Positions 1 through 15,130 are shown, counted from the first letter of the stretch. The stretch is DNA of 64,000 bases from Niallia sp. Man26 (GCF_022049065.2 NZ_CP095743.1:387001-451000), one strand, 5' to 3'. Notes: generated by a model not told the origin, from the letters alone. A program made the numbers and translations.

Positions 1-95
1 AAGGAGAAACGAATGAAAGCCTTCAAGCGAAAATCCAAAGCATCGAGCATGGACTGTATCCGAAGGTAGTTCAATCATTAGTCCTTTCCAATTGA
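1..95 (+). CDS. purN: PurN C-terminus (partial): phosphoribosylglycinamide formyltransferase
   Basis: The open frame beginning at base 3 encodes the last 30 residues of a protein ending ...GLYPKVVQSLVLSN before a TGA at 93-95. The Q-x-I-x-x-x-E-H-x-x-Y-P pattern is the normal end of PurN, which transfers a formyl group to GAR in purine synthesis. It lies directly upstream of purH and purD, as in B. subtilis. The start lies outside the window. The call rests on a short tail plus position. Confidence 0.8.
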   Translation, partial: GETNESLQAKIQSIEHGLYPKVVQSLVLSN

Positions 96-143
96 GTAAT
101 TGCAGCAATAGACTACTATATGAAACAGGGGGAAATAAAGGAA

Positions 144-1679
144 ATGAAAAAGCGTGCATTAATAAGTGTTTCAGATAAAACAGGAATTACAAGCTTTGCA
201 AAAGAGCTTCATGAATTAGGATTCGAGCTGATTTCTACAGGTGGAACAAAAAAGGCCATTCAAGAGAGCGGCATCCCAGTACTTAGTGTCAGTGACGTAA
301 CTGGATTTCCGGAAATCCTGGAAGGCAGGGTAAAAACTTTAAATCCGTATATTCATGGCGGTCTTTTGGCGAAATTTGACGAACCTGGACACCAAGCACA
401 GCTTGAGGAGCATAAAATTCAGCCAATCCAGCTAGTTTGTGTGAATCTTTATCCTTTCCAAGCAACAATTGCGAAGGAAGACGTAACAGTGGAGGATGCC
501 ATTGAAAATATTGATATCGGCGGTCCAACAATGCTTCGCGCTTCTGCAAAAAACCATCAATATGTAACAGTTGTAGTGGACCCAAGTGATTATACAACGG
601 TTGTCGATGAACTAAAGCAAGATGGAGAAGTGAAGTTTGAAACAAGAAGAAAGCTTGCTGCTAAAGTGTTCCGTCACACTGCTGCTTACGATTCCATGAT
701 TTCTCAATACATGAGCGATCTTTCAGGTGAAGAAAATCCTGAATCATTGACTGTCACATATGAACTGAAGCAATCTTTAAGATATGGAGAAAACCCGCAT
801 CAAAATGCAGCGTTTTACCGTAAGCCTTTAGGTTCTGCATTTTCTATTGCGAATGCAACACAGCTGCATGGCAAGGAGCTTTCTTACAATAATATCAATG
901 ATGCAGATGCTGCAATTCAAATCGTCAAAGAATTCACAGAACCAGCAGCTGTTGCAATTAAGCATAGCAACCCATGCGGAGTTGGAACAGGCGAGGATAT
1001 TTTCACTGCGTACACAAGAGCATTTGAGGCAGATCCTGTTTCTATTTTCGGAGGAATTGTCGCATTGAACAGAGAGGTTGACGCTGCAACAGCTCAGAAG
1101 CTGCATGAAATCTTTTTAGAAATCGTCATTGCGCCATCTTATTCAGAAGAGGCTTTAGAGATTCTTAAAGGGAAGAAAAACATTCGTCTGTTAACTATTC
1201 CATTCTCTGCAGGCAACAAGAAGGAAATGAAATTTACGACAATTGAAGGCGGCTTGCTTGTTCAAGATTTCGACCATTTTACATTGGATGATGCAACAAT
1301 CACTATCCCAACTGACAAAAAGCCGACAGATGAAGAATGGGAAGCACTGAAGTTTGGCTGGAAGGTTGTTAAGCATGTGAAATCGAATGCGATTGTCGTT
1401 AATAATCAGGAAATGACTTTAGGAGTAGGTGCAGGTCAAATGAACCGTGTTGGTTCAGCAAAGATTGCCTTGGAACAGGCTGGAGAAAAGGCAGTTGGAG
1501 CAGTATTGGCTTCCGATGCGTTCTTCCCAATGGATGATACAGTCGAAGCAGCAGCAAAAGCTGGAGTCACTGCAATCATTCAAACAGGCGGCAGTATCAG
1601 AGATGAAGATTCCATCAAGAAAGCAAACGAGTATGGAATTGCCATGGTATTGACAGGAGTAAGGCACTTTAAACACTAA
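144..1679 (+). CDS. purH: PurH: bifunctional AICAR transformylase / IMP cyclohydrolase
   Basis: PurH catalyses the last two steps of IMP synthesis: formylation of AICAR, then ring closure. The N-terminal MGS-like cyclohydrolase domain (about residues 1-190) starts [12 protein letters not shown] and carries [19 protein letters not shown] and [12 protein letters not shown]. The AICARFT domain follows with [19 protein letters not shown] and ASDAFFP. The frame is open from 120, but ATG 144 gives the usual 511-residue length, begins at the conserved KRALIS block, and has AGGGGGA at 127-133 as its ribosome site. It follows purN and is followed by purD with a 24-bp gap, so it belongs to the purine operon. 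Confidence 0.97.
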   Translation: MKKRALISVSDKTGITSFAKELHELGFELISTGGTKKAIQESGIPVLSVSDVTGFPEILEGRVKTLNPYIHGGLLAKFDEPGHQAQLEEHKIQPIQLVCVNLYPFQATIAKEDVTVEDAIENIDIGGPTMLRASAKNHQYVTVVVDPSDYTTVVDELKQDGEVKFETRRKLAAKVFRHTAAYDSMISQYMSDLSGEENPESLTVTYELKQSLRYGENPHQNAAFYRKPLGSAFSIANATQLHGKELSYNNINDADAAIQIVKEFTEPAAVAIKHSNPCGVGTGEDIFTAYTRAFEADPVSIFGGIVALNREVDAATAQKLHEIFLEIVIAPSYSEEALEILKGKKNIRLLTIPFSAGNKKEMKFTTIEGGLLVQDFDHFTLDDATITIPTDKKPTDEEWEALKFGWKVVKHVKSNAIVVNNQEMTLGVGAGQMNRVGSAKIALEQAGEKAVGAVLASDAFFPMDDTVEAAAKAGVTAIIQTGGSIRDEDSIKKANEYGIAMVLTGVRHFKH

Positions 1680-1688
1680 AAGCTTTGA

Positions 1689-2960
<1,272 letters not shown>

Positions 2961-2964
2961 TATG

Positions 2965-2993
2965 AAAAAAGATCCCAGTTGGGATCTTTTTTT
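2965..2993. terminator. Bidirectional intrinsic terminator between purD and the SDR gene
   Basis: The hairpin GATCCC-AGTT-GGGATC is flanked by an A run on the left and a T run on the right, so it can stop transcription from purD and from the convergent minus-strand dehydrogenase gene. Confidence 0.9.
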
Positions 2994-2994
2994 G

Positions 2995-3879
2995 TTAGGC
3001 TAGTTCAATACCGCCTGTAATTCCATATACTTGTGCTGTTACGTAGCTTGATTCCTCAGATGCAAGGAACACATATACGGAAGACAATTCAACAGGCTGT
3101 CCGCTTCGCTGCAACGGTGTATTTTGACCAAATTGTGGAATTTTGTCACTAGGCTGTCCTCCAGTAACCTGCAATGCTGTCCAAATTGGACCTGGTGCCA
3201 CCGTATTTACACGAATGCCTTTTGAGGCAACTTGTTTAGCCAACCCGCGTGTAAATCCGGTAATCGCAAATTTAGTAGAAGCGTAATCAAGCAGGTTCGG
3301 GCTTGGATTATAGCCTTGAACAGAAGTAGTCGTAATAATGGAAGCCCCTTTTGGCAGAAGTGGCAACGCTGCTTTTACAACCCAGAACAATGAAAATACA
3401 TTAATTTCAAATGTGCTTCGAAGCTGTTCTGTCGTCAAATCAGCAATATCTTCAACTGCTTGCTGCTTGCCTGCTACTAACGCCAGCACATCAAGACCGC
3501 CGAGCTCATCATATGCTTTTTTAACTAATTCACCACAAAAAGCCTCATCACTTAAATCACCAGGGATAAGAACAGCTTTTCGTCCTTCCGCTTCAATCAG
3601 TTCCTTTACTTCTTCTGCATCGGGCTGTTCTTCTGGCAGATAATTGATTGCGACATCTGCCCCTTCTCGAGCATAAGCAATAGCAGCTGCACGGCCGATA
3701 CCAGAATCTCCTCCGGTTACAAGAGCTTTGCGGTTTGTCAATCTGCCATTTCCTTTGTAGCTTTTTTCTCCGCAGTCAGGCACTGGCTCCATTTTTTGCT
3801 GCAGTCCTGGCGGGTCCTGATATTGCTTAGGGAAGTCTCCTGTAAAGTATTGTTCTAATGGATTGTTTAGATTAGACAA
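2995..3879 (-). CDS. General-stress-type short-chain dehydrogenase/reductase (YdaD/GSP39-like)
   Basis: A 294-residue NAD(P)-dependent short-chain dehydrogenase. It has the cofactor motif TGGDSGIGR near residue 57, a catalytic Ser in ITTTS, the YASTK catalytic Tyr/Lys pair, and VAPGPIWT after it. The long N-terminal lead with the PPGLQQKM segment is typical of the YdaD/YhdF/GSP39 subgroup, whose substrate is uncertain. The start codon is TTG with AAGGAGAG placed about 7 nt upstream. A SigB-type promoter lies upstream at 3939-3964, which fits the general-stress role known for the family. It converges with purD on a shared terminator. The family call is firm; the substrate is unknown. Confidence 0.92.
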   Translation of the reverse strand: MSNLNNPLEQYFTGDFPKQYQDPPGLQQKMEPVPDCGEKSYKGNGRLTNRKALVTGGDSGIGRAAAIAYAREGADVAINYLPEEQPDAEEVKELIEAEGRKAVLIPGDLSDEAFCGELVKKAYDELGGLDVLALVAGKQQAVEDIADLTTEQLRSTFEINVFSLFWVVKAALPLLPKGASIITTTSVQGYNPSPNLLDYASTKFAITGFTRGLAKQVASKGIRVNTVAPGPIWTALQVTGGQPSDKIPQFGQNTPLQRSGQPVELSSVYVFLASEESSYVTAQVYGITGGIELA

Positions 3880-3938
3880 TGCAATCTCTCCTTTTTGTTT
3901 TATTTCCGTTTACTCTTTTTTCATGCTTCTCTATTTGG

Positions 3939-3964
3939 ATTCCCAATCATACACAACAATAAAC
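3939..3964 (-). promoter_or_regulatory. Probable SigB (general stress) promoter
   Basis: Read on the minus strand, GTTTAT (3964-3959), a 14-nt spacer and GGGAAT (3944-3939) match the SigB consensus GTTTAA/GGGWAW. A start site near 3930 would give about a 50-nt leader before the TTG start of the dehydrogenase. Confidence 0.7.
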
Positions 3965-4041
3965 AATACTTTGGTGAAAAATTACAAAGAGAAATAAAAG
4001 TAAGAGGTATGGATAATGAGTCTTTTGCATATTATTTACGA

Positions 4042-4079
4042 ATACAATAAGAAGCCTGCAGGCTAGCAAGGCTGCAGGC
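4042..4079 (-). terminator. Probable terminator of the DUF2892 gene
   Basis: An inverted repeat GCCTGCAG / CTGCAGGC at 4054-4079 with a 10-nt loop is followed, on the minus strand, by the T-rich TTCTTATTGTATT. It lies just past the stop of the small membrane protein gene. Confidence 0.65.
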
Positions 4080-4088
4080 ATTAGTGGT

Positions 4089-4448
4089 TTATTTTTTCAT
4101 ATCCTCAGGTGAAAAGATGGTTGCAGGATTAAATTCGCTCATGATGTTTTGAATGTCCGCAGGAGAAGCTTTTTCACTATCCTTAGGTTTTTCCTTATTT
4201 TCCTTGTGGGCAGTGTGCTCATTGTCTTTTTTAGGTGTATGTCCCTTACTGTTGTCAAATAGAGCAACAATCGGACAATAACGCACAATTCCTTCTGCGA
4301 TTTTCATTCCAGCAAGCATAGCTATCCATAAATAGGATTGCTGATTAGGTCTTTTTGCGAGCTTAGCTGTGCTCCAGGCTAAAAAGGTAAAGCCAAGTGT
4401 GATGCGAATCATTGCATTTATCAAGCTGATATTTTGCTTAGGGTTCAT
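4089..4448 (-). CDS. DUF2892 / YgaP-like small membrane protein
   Basis: A 119-residue protein. Its first 65 residues hold two hydrophobic segments (INAMIRITLGFTFLAWS and SYLWIAMLAGMKIAEGI) followed by the RYCPIVALF signature of the DUF2892 (YgaP-like) inner-membrane family. The rest is a charged Lys/Glu/Asp-rich tail. The function of the family is unknown. GGAGG lies just upstream of the start. It is divergent from yerA with a 139-bp gap between them. The family call is good; no role can be read from the sequence. Confidence 0.8.
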   Translation of the reverse strand: MNPKQNISLINAMIRITLGFTFLAWSTAKLAKRPNQQSYLWIAMLAGMKIAEGIVRYCPIVALFDNSKGHTPKKDNEHTAHKENKEKPKDSEKASPADIQNIMSEFNPATIFSPEDMKK

Positions 4449-4587
4449 AATAAAAACAGCCTCCTTAGAAAATTTAACGCAATAGTAATATTAGAAAAAT
4501 CTTTCTGTGATAAAATGATTTTAATGATAAACATTTCCATTTTTTTAAAATAAAAACAAAAGCTGCAAATACAAAGGGGAGAAAACA

Positions 4588-6333
4588 ATGTTAGAGCAAC
4601 GTTACCGTTGGAAAAACAAATTGTTAAGAAAACATGTTTCCGTCCTAAATGGCGAAATTGCGCCATCCATCATATTGCAAAACGCAAAATATCTTAATCA
4701 GATTTTGCGAAAATGGATTTGTGCAAACATTTGGATATACCAAGATAGAATCATTTATGTCGGGCAAGAGATGCCTGGAAATGTCCGCGGCAGTGAAATT
4801 ATTGATTGTGATGGTCAATATTTAGTGCCGGGCTATATAGAACCGCATTCCCATCCTTTTCAAATATATAATCCCCTTACACTTGCTCAATATACATCTC
4901 AATTTGGAACAACAACGCTCATAAATGATAACCTTCTATTGGCTTTGCAGTTAGAAAAAAAGAAAGCGTTTTCTTTTATGAGTCAGATGCGGAACCTTCC
5001 AACGTCAATGTTTTGGTGGTGCCGGTATGATTCTCAGACAGAGCTTGCAGAAGAGGAAAAAGTATTCTCCCACAGCAATGTTAAAAGCTGGCTTGAGCAT
5101 GATGCTGTCATTCAAGGTGGGGAGCTTAGCGGTTGGCCGCAACTGTTGGATGGTGATGATATGATGCTCCATTGGATTCAAGAGACGAAACGGATGCGAA
5201 AGCAAGTAGAGGGACATTTTCCCGGAGCATCGGAAAAAACATTAGCAAAGCTGATGCTGCTTGGAGTTGACAGTGATCATGAGGCAATGACAGGCAAGGA
5301 AGTGCTTGACCGGCTGATGCAAGGTTATATGGTCAGTCTCAGATACTCATCTATACGCCCTGATTTGCCAAAGCTTGTCAAAGAAATGAAGGAGCTTGGA
5401 ATCAGCCAGTTTGATAAATGCATGCTGACAACAGATGGGTCTCCGTCCTATTTTTATGAAAGCGGGCATATTGACCAGCTTATCCGCATAGCAATGGAAC
5501 AAGGAATTCCTTCTGTGGATGCCTATAATATGGCAACCATAAATATTGCAAGATACTACAATATTGAGCACCTGCACGGAAATATTGCGACTGGCAGAGT
5601 CGCTAATATTAATTTCCTAAAGGACATCGCTGATCCAACACCTCACTCTGTTTTGGCAAAAGGAGTCTGGGTAAAGCGGGCAGGTGAGATAGTGACAGAG
5701 GCGTACCCTTCCATTGATTGGGTGGAATTTGGTTTTGAGCCATTAAAGCTGGACTGGGAATTGACTTATGACGATATGCAATTCTCCATGCCATTCGGAA
5801 TAAAGCTTGAAAACTCTGTTATCACAAAACCATACTCCATTTCCATTGATGTATCTGGTGAGGCGCTTTCCCAAAATCATGATGAGTGTTTCTTTATGCT
5901 GTTAGGAAGAAACGGAAATTGGAGAATAAACACACTTCTTAAAGGATTCTCGAAGGAAATAGGCGGTTTGGCAAGCTCTTATACAGGCGATGGAGATATT
6001 ATCCTCTTAGGAAAAAATCAGAAAGACATGATAAAGGCTTTCAATAGGATGAAAGAGATAGGCGGAGGAATTGTCATATACAAGGACGGCCAATTGGCTT
6101 TAGAGCTGCCGCTGCCTTTAAAAGGTGTAATGGCTGATATGTCTGTTAATGAATTGATTAAGACAGAAAAAAAGTTATTACAATATATTAAGGATGCTGG
6201 CTTTCCTTTTGACGATCCAATATATACGCTTGTTTTCTTTTCCGCTACCCATCTACCGTATATAAGAATTACCCAGAGAGGTTTATATGATGTCATGAAT
6301 AAAAATGTACTCTTTCCGTCAATAATGCGTTAA
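4588..6333 (+). CDS. yerA: YerA: adenine-deaminase-family amidohydrolase
   Basis: A 581-residue member of the adenine deaminase branch of the amidohydrolase superfamily, colinear with B. subtilis YerA. Visible features are the metal-binding HSH in YIEPHSHP, the YNPL and FGTTTLINDN strands, the later TTDG metal Asp motif and the DAYNMATINIARYY stretch that ends the barrel. The C-terminal third matches the AdeC-type second domain. AdeC enzymes turn adenine into hypoxanthine, but the YerA branch departs from AdeC around the metal site (EPHSHP and TTDGSP in place of the AdeC DGHIH and TDD forms). The true substrate is therefore uncertain. The start has AAGGGGAG upstream. It is followed by yerB and yerC as in B. 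subtilis. Confidence 0.88.
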   Translation: MLEQRYRWKNKLLRKHVSVLNGEIAPSIILQNAKYLNQILRKWICANIWIYQDRIIYVGQEMPGNVRGSEIIDCDGQYLVPGYIEPHSHPFQIYNPLTLAQYTSQFGTTTLINDNLLLALQLEKKKAFSFMSQMRNLPTSMFWWCRYDSQTELAEEEKVFSHSNVKSWLEHDAVIQGGELSGWPQLLDGDDMMLHWIQETKRMRKQVEGHFPGASEKTLAKLMLLGVDSDHEAMTGKEVLDRLMQGYMVSLRYSSIRPDLPKLVKEMKELGISQFDKCMLTTDGSPSYFYESGHIDQLIRIAMEQGIPSVDAYNMATINIARYYNIEHLHGNIATGRVANINFLKDIADPTPHSVLAKGVWVKRAGEIVTEAYPSIDWVEFGFEPLKLDWELTYDDMQFSMPFGIKLENSVITKPYSISIDVSGEALSQNHDECFFMLLGRNGNWRINTLLKGFSKEIGGLASSYTGDGDIILLGKNQKDMIKAFNRMKEIGGGIVIYKDGQLALELPLPLKGVMADMSVNELIKTEKKLLQYIKDAGFPFDDPIYTLVFFSATHLPYIRITQRGLYDVMNKNVLFPSIMR

Positions 6334-6567
6334 AATATAAAAGAGATCCTTTTATAAATGAGAATATTCTGATATATGTATAAAAAGGCAACAATATAGC
6401 AATAAAATATTGATTGTAGCCCGTGTAACAGCAAATCAATCTGGTACGTATTCTTAGTAAGTGCAGCCTTTTTAGCCTATTTTTACAGAGAACCACTGTT
6501 TGCCTTCAGCGTTTTTCCGCCCATTCTTCCTAGCAGGTTTAAAAAAAACGCGCTATTAGGAGGATTT

Positions 6568-7620
6568 ATGAAAAAGAGCATAGTATTGTTTTTGGCGGCA
6601 GTTTTTCTTTTATTGACAGCATGCAGCAAAGAACCGGAAAGTGTAGGCACACATGATGAAAATCATCAGGGCGGTGATGCTGGCAAGGACGAAGGCAGTG
6701 TGGAGGATTTAGGGTATACATTTCCTCTGACAGGCCTGTCTGCAGATGTGAAAAGCAGTGAGCGAGCAGTCAGCGTTATGGTGAATAATCATCCGAAAGC
6801 AAGGCCGCAGACTGGTTTAACTGATGCTGATATTGTATATGAGGTTCTGGCTGAAGGAGAGATAACAAGGTTTCTTGCCATCTATCAGAGCAAGGCTCCA
6901 AAGCTGATTGGGCCTGTCAGAAGCGCAAGAGACTACTATATTGAACTTGCTAAAGGTTATGATGGCCTTTATATTGCGCATGGTTATAGTCCGGAAGCAA
7001 AGAGGCTGTTGACAGAGGGCTTTATTGATAATCTTAACGGTATGCAGTATGACGGAACATTGTTTCAGCGTTCCGCTCAAAGGCAAGCGCCTCATAATTC
7101 GTATATCAGCTATAGCAATATATTAAAAGGGGCGCAACAAAATAATTATGATATGGATGTATCACCTAGACCGCTCACCTTTTTAAATGAACAAGAGGTA
7201 AACCAAATACAAGGGGAAGCAGCGAATAAAATATCCATATATTATGGTTCGAACCCACAGTACAATTCTTTATTCTATTATGATAAAGACACTGAAAAGT
7301 ATATCAGGTATTCAAACGGCGAAAAAACCGTGGATTACGAATCCGGCATGCCTGTTGCCGTAAGCAATGTGTTCATTTTGGAAGCAGAACATCACACAGC
7401 CGACAGCAAAGGCAGACGAGATATAGATTTGCAATCTGGTGGAGATGGCTACTTGCTTCAAAAAGGCAAGTGGAATAAGGTTGAATGGAAAAACATAGAT
7501 GGCCGGCTTCTTCCGTTTGACGGTGACCGGCAAATAGGACTTGTTCCCGGAAAGACATGGATAAATATCATACCTTCTGATCCTGGATTAGACGCAGCCG
7601 TTTCATTAGAGACACAATAA
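6568..7620 (+). CDS. yerB: YerB: DUF3048 lipoprotein
   Basis: A 350-residue exported lipoprotein. It starts with a lipoprotein signal peptide ending LLLTAC, with the lipidated Cys at residue 19, then an acidic linker. The body carries the DUF3048 signatures: PLTGL near the start, VMVNNHPKARPQTGL, IVYEVLAEG and the IGPVRSARDYYIELA block. The function of the family is unknown. AGGAGG lies just upstream of ATG 6568. The 234-bp gap after yerA contains no gene, and yerC follows 31 bp downstream, so yerB and yerC are probably co-transcribed. Confidence 0.9.
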   Translation: MKKSIVLFLAAVFLLLTACSKEPESVGTHDENHQGGDAGKDEGSVEDLGYTFPLTGLSADVKSSERAVSVMVNNHPKARPQTGLTDADIVYEVLAEGEITRFLAIYQSKAPKLIGPVRSARDYYIELAKGYDGLYIAHGYSPEAKRLLTEGFIDNLNGMQYDGTLFQRSAQRQAPHNSYISYSNILKGAQQNNYDMDVSPRPLTFLNEQEVNQIQGEAANKISIYYGSNPQYNSLFYYDKDTEKYIRYSNGEKTVDYESGMPVAVSNVFILEAEHHTADSKGRRDIDLQSGGDGYLLQKGKWNKVEWKNIDGRLLPFDGDRQIGLVPGKTWINIIPSDPGLDAAVSLETQ

Positions 7621-7651
7621 ACTAATATATGTAACCGATGGAGGTCATGAA

Positions 7652-7969
7652 ATGCAAATTGATAAACTAAGAGGGAAAGAGCTGGATCAGCTATTTAAAT
7701 CCATCCTTTCATTAGAGAATTTAGAAGAATGCTATCAATTTTTCGATGATTTATGCACAGTTAATGAAATTCAATCACTTTCACAGCGTCTTGAGGTTGC
7801 AAGAATGTTGCGAGAAGGAAATACCTATCATAGCATTGAAAAAGAAACTGGTGCTAGCACAGCTACAATCTCCCGTGTGAAAAGATGCTTGAACTACGGC
7901 AATGACGCCTATGTTATGGCATTGGACAGAATTCAAGAAGACAAGACTTCGGAAGAAGAAAGTGAATAA
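7652..7969 (+). CDS. yerC: YerC: TrpR-like helix-turn-helix regulator
   Basis: A 105-residue protein of the TrpR/YerC/YecD family. The central segment LSQRLEVARMLREGNTYHSI and the following ETGASTATISRVKRCL form the two-helix DNA-binding unit of this family. Its regulatory target in Bacillus is unknown. It has a good ribosome site (GATGGAGGT) and is closed by a strong terminator at 7983-8007. Confidence 0.9.
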   Translation: MQIDKLRGKELDQLFKSILSLENLEECYQFFDDLCTVNEIQSLSQRLEVARMLREGNTYHSIEKETGASTATISRVKRCLNYGNDAYVMALDRIQEDKTSEEESE

Positions 7970-7982
7970 GATATTTTCCTGA

Positions 7983-8007
7983 GCAGGCAATGATTGCCTG
8001 CTTTTTT
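7983..8007 (+). terminator. Intrinsic terminator of yerB-yerC
   Basis: The perfect hairpin GCAGGCAATGATTGCCTGC is followed by TTTTTTG. Confidence 0.92.
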
Positions 8008-8212
8008 GTTTAGTTAAAAAAGCTGAGCTTGCTGAAACATTGTCTCTTACAAAATCGTCCTATTATAAAGCAGAACTACGTGAAACTTATTGTTATTCAT
8101 AACGAAATATCCTGCAAATATTTACATGCATAATTCCCGCCTTTCATTTCTTTTTTGTAACATACACAAATGCTATAATGATGTAATGGAAGTTAGAATG
8201 GAGGATTTTTGC

Positions 8213-8902
8213 ATGTACAATGTCCGTGAGTGGCGTCACGTTTTTAAATTAGATCCGAATAAAGAAATTTCAGATGAACATTTAGAGAAAATAGCTGAAT
8301 CAGGAACAGATGCGATTATCATTGGCGGGACAGATGGGGTTACGCTTGAAAATGTGCTGAGCATCATGTCCCGAGTCAGAAGATATACAGTTCCTTGCAT
8401 ACTAGAAATATCAACAATCGATGCTATTACTCCCGGTTTTGATCTTTACTTCATACCAACTGTCTTAAACAGCAAGGATACAAAATGGGTGACAGGTCTG
8501 CATCATGAAGCAGTAAAGGAATATGGTGAGATTATGAATTGGGAAGAGATACTTGTCCAAGGCTATTGCATCTTAAACAGTGATTGCAAAGCAGCTAAAG
8601 CAACAGATGCGAATACCGACCTCGATGCCCTTGATGTTGCTGCATATGCAATGATGGCAGAGAAAATGTTGCACCTGCCTATTTTTTATCTTGAGTACAG
8701 CGGTTCTTACGGAGACGTGGAGGTTGTCAAGGCAGCGAAAAGAAATCTGACCGATACTGTCCTTTTTTACGGCGGAGGAATAAGATCACTGGATGACGCG
8801 CAGAAAATGGCGCTCGAGGCAGATGTAGTGGTTGTTGGAAATATTATTTATGATGATATAGCGGCTGCTTTAAGCACCGTGAAAATAAAGAATCTGCATT
8901 GA
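8213..8902 (+). CDS. pcrB: PcrB: heptaprenylglyceryl phosphate synthase
   Basis: PcrB is a TIM-barrel prenyltransferase that joins heptaprenyl diphosphate to sn-glycerol-1-phosphate, giving an archaeal-type ether lipid in Bacilli. Signatures are HVFKLDPNK at the N-terminus, [31 protein letters not shown] and FYGGGIRS near the phosphate site. The frame is open from 8090, but ATG 8213 (MYNVREW) fits the family length of 229 residues and has GGAGG at 8200-8204. A TATAAT at 8174-8179 probably belongs to its promoter, although no good -35 lies at the right distance. pcrA follows. Confidence 0.96.
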   Translation: MYNVREWRHVFKLDPNKEISDEHLEKIAESGTDAIIIGGTDGVTLENVLSIMSRVRRYTVPCILEISTIDAITPGFDLYFIPTVLNSKDTKWVTGLHHEAVKEYGEIMNWEEILVQGYCILNSDCKAAKATDANTDLDALDVAAYAMMAEKMLHLPIFYLEYSGSYGDVEVVKAAKRNLTDTVLFYGGGIRSLDDAQKMALEADVVVVGNIIYDDIAAALSTVKIKNLH

Positions 8903-8927
8903 TTACAAAAACGGAAAAAGGTATTAT
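8899..8927 (+). promoter_or_regulatory. SigA-type promoter for pcrA-ligA-camS
   Basis: TTGATT, a 17-nt spacer and TATTAT lie 30 bp before the pcrA start. The -35 overlaps the pcrB stop codon. Confidence 0.55.
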
Positions 8928-8956
8928 AGAATATATGTTCTTATGGCGGTGAGATA

Positions 8957-13202
<4,246 letters not shown>

Positions 13203-13207
13203 TGTTG

Positions 13208-14377
13208 ATGAAAAGAAGCTTTTTATTTATAGCCAGTCTCGTTTTTCTACTTACTGCCTGTGCCCCCAACTTCCAGAAAGAAGAGGAAGTAAAGAGTGAA
13301 ACAGGCGATAATGAAACGGAGACAGCCATCCTGCCGAAATTCAAAATATCGGATGAGTATTACAGCATGAGTCTTCCTTTCAAAACATCGGAGGCGAGAG
13401 GGCTTGTCGTCAATAATTTAAATTCAAGGTACGACATCAGTGAGTTTGAGAGCGGTTTGATGCGAGTTGCCCAAAACACATTCAGTACAGAAAACTATTA
13501 TTTTCAAGAGGGGCAGTATTTGAATAGTTCAACAGTTGCTTCATGGCTGAACAGAAAGTACACAGCGAAGGAACTGAAAGATAAGAAAATGTCTGAAAGT
13601 GACAATGTCGGGTTGAATCCTTCTGATGAAGATAAGAGCCAAGCAGAAAGTGGAGAGATGGATCCGATATATCTTGCACATATTCTCGAGCATGATTATT
13701 TAGTGAAAAATGAAGAAACAAATAAATTGGAGCTGGGCGGTGTGACAATCGGCCTTGCACTAAATTCGGTTTATTATTATCAGGAAAAAAATAACGGATC
13801 TACAAAAAAGAAAGATATTAGTCAGCAAACACTTCAAAGAGAAGGGAAGAAAATTGCTGCAGAGGTTATCAAAAGGCTCAGAAAAATCGAAGGCTTAGAA
13901 AATGTACCAATCAACATCGCCTTGTTTGAACAAAAAGAGACGTCCTCTGTTGTACCAGGCAATTTTATTGCTTATGCGAATGCAGGAAGTGGAGAATCTT
14001 CTTTAGGTGAGTGGAAAAGTATAAATGAGAAGTATGTGATTTATCCGAATAATGATAGCCAGTATAAAACAGAAAATGCTGCCTTCTCAAAATTTCAAAA
14101 TGATATTGAAGAATATTTCCCGAATTTCAATGGTGTAATCGGCAAAGGATTTTATATAAACAATAAGCTGCGGAGCCTCAGCATTGAGATGAAGATACAA
14201 TTTTATGGAGCGACAGAAGTCATCGGTTTCTCCCAATATGTAGCTGGGAAAGTGATGGATCGTTTCAAAGACACAAACCAGGCAGTACAGGTTAGCATAA
14301 CTTCTGCAAATGGAGAAGAAGCACTGATAGTCAGAGATGCAGGTCAGGATGAACCGTTCGTTCATATTTATCAGTAA
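13208..14377 (+). CDS. camS: CamS family sex-pheromone precursor lipoprotein (YerH)
   Basis: A lipoprotein of the CamS family. In staphylococci its signal peptide is the source of the cAM373-like peptide pheromone; elsewhere the mature function is unknown. The signal peptide ends FLLTAC (Cys 18 from ATG 13208) and the mature part contains YSMSLPFKTSEARGL, NRYDISEFE-type and VPGNFIAYA segments of the family. ATG 13202 overlaps the ligA stop as TAATG. AAAGGTG at 13191-13197 gives better spacing to 13208. The tight junction implies an operon with ligA. Terminator at 14386. Confidence 0.92.
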   Translation: MKRSFLFIASLVFLLTACAPNFQKEEEVKSETGDNETETAILPKFKISDEYYSMSLPFKTSEARGLVVNNLNSRYDISEFESGLMRVAQNTFSTENYYFQEGQYLNSSTVASWLNRKYTAKELKDKKMSESDNVGLNPSDEDKSQAESGEMDPIYLAHILEHDYLVKNEETNKLELGGVTIGLALNSVYYYQEKNNGSTKKKDISQQTLQREGKKIAAEVIKRLRKIEGLENVPINIALFEQKETSSVVPGNFIAYANAGSGESSLGEWKSINEKYVIYPNNDSQYKTENAAFSKFQNDIEEYFPNFNGVIGKGFYINNKLRSLSIEMKIQFYGATEVIGFSQYVAGKVMDRFKDTNQAVQVSITSANGEEALIVRDAGQDEPFVHIYQ

Positions 14378-14385
14378 GGTATAAA

Positions 14386-14415
14386 GATTATCCCAATACG
14401 GGGTAGTCTTTTTTA
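14386..14415 (+). terminator. Terminator of pcrA-ligA-camS
   Basis: GATTATCC pairs with GGGTAGTC (two G-U pairs) and is followed by a run of Ts. Confidence 0.75.
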
Positions 14416-14504
14416 TTTTCCTTTTTTTGCAACAATTTCAATGACTGTAGGTGGAATTTTTTTAGTATAGTGGTAAAGAGTATCTATATAAGGAGTTGGA
14501 AAGA

Positions 14505-14942
14505 ATGACAAATCCAAATTTAGATGATTACCTGCAGCAAGGTATGTACGGCACTAAAGAAACAAAGCCTGAAGAAAGAAGGCAGTTTCTCGGAACAATC
14601 AGGGAAAGGATTGTTCTTGCTTTGAGGCAGAGCCAAGTAAGAGAACCAGATGTCTATAAAGAGGCAGAGGAAGCTATTAAAGGCAATAAGGGGGCAAAAC
14701 TTTATTTAAACGGCCACTTGGATTATTCCTATTTGTCTAAGTACTTAAAAATCGCCAATCAGCAAAACATGGAATATACAATTGTAACAAATAACGATTA
14801 TAACAGTGATATCGGTTTGCTGATAGCATATGACCATGCAGTAGACAAAGAAGATATTTATGTAACAGAAAATTCAGCAGAAAAGAAGGCAGACGAACCG
14901 AAAGAGAAAAAAGGATTTTTTGCTAAGCTCTTCAAAAGATAA
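14505..14942 (+). CDS. yueI: YueI: DUF1694 family protein
   Basis: A 145-residue soluble protein. It matches the YueI/DUF1694 family by its opening DDYLQQGMYGTKETKPEERR, the FLGTIRERIVLAL segment, the LYLNGHLDYSYLSKYLKIA block and a Lys-rich tail ending FAKLFKR. The family fold is expected to bind a ligand, but no function is established. The start ATG 14505 has AAGGAG at 14490-14495; an in-frame TTG at 14496 touches the ribosome site and is unlikely. It stands alone between two terminators. Confidence 0.85.
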   Translation: MTNPNLDDYLQQGMYGTKETKPEERRQFLGTIRERIVLALRQSQVREPDVYKEAEEAIKGNKGAKLYLNGHLDYSYLSKYLKIANQQNMEYTIVTNNDYNSDIGLLIAYDHAVDKEDIYVTENSAEKKADEPKEKKGFFAKLFKR

Positions 14943-14959
14943 TAAGGTTTATGGCGAGA

Positions 14960-14991
14960 GGGAAAAGAATGCTGATTCTTTTCCCTTGTTT
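14960..14991 (+). terminator. Terminator of yueI
   Basis: GGGAAAAGAAT and ATTCTTTTCCC form an 11-bp stem with a 4-nt loop, then TTGTTTCTTT. Confidence 0.85.
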
Positions 14992-15098
14992 CTTTAGATG
15001 AGGTTTAAAAGGGACAGGCACGTGATATACAAAAAACAACAGGATATTTCGTTTATTTATGGGAAATGTAAAAAAAGTAAGTTATATAACTTGTAATG

Positions 15099-15130
15099 TA
15101 AAATTAAATTGTGTACAATACAATTGTGTA
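15099..15130 (+). promoter_or_regulatory. Two abutting OhrR-type operators before ohrA
   Basis: Two imperfect palindromes, TAAAATTAAATTGTGTA (15099-15115) and TACAATACAATTGTGTA (15114-15130), resemble the OhrR operator TACAATT-AATTGTA known from B. subtilis. They share two bases and end 28 bp before the ohrA start, the right place to block transcription. Confidence 0.72.

Noticed and set aside
289..645. Long antisense frames inside purH, pcrA, ligA, gat, pst and other genes
   Set aside because: They overlap confidently identified genes, lack ribosome sites and resemble no protein family.
15005..15030. A GGGACAGGCACGTG segment that looks like part of a dispersed Bacillus repeat
   Set aside because: Only a short fragment without a partner arm is present; not enough to call a repeat.
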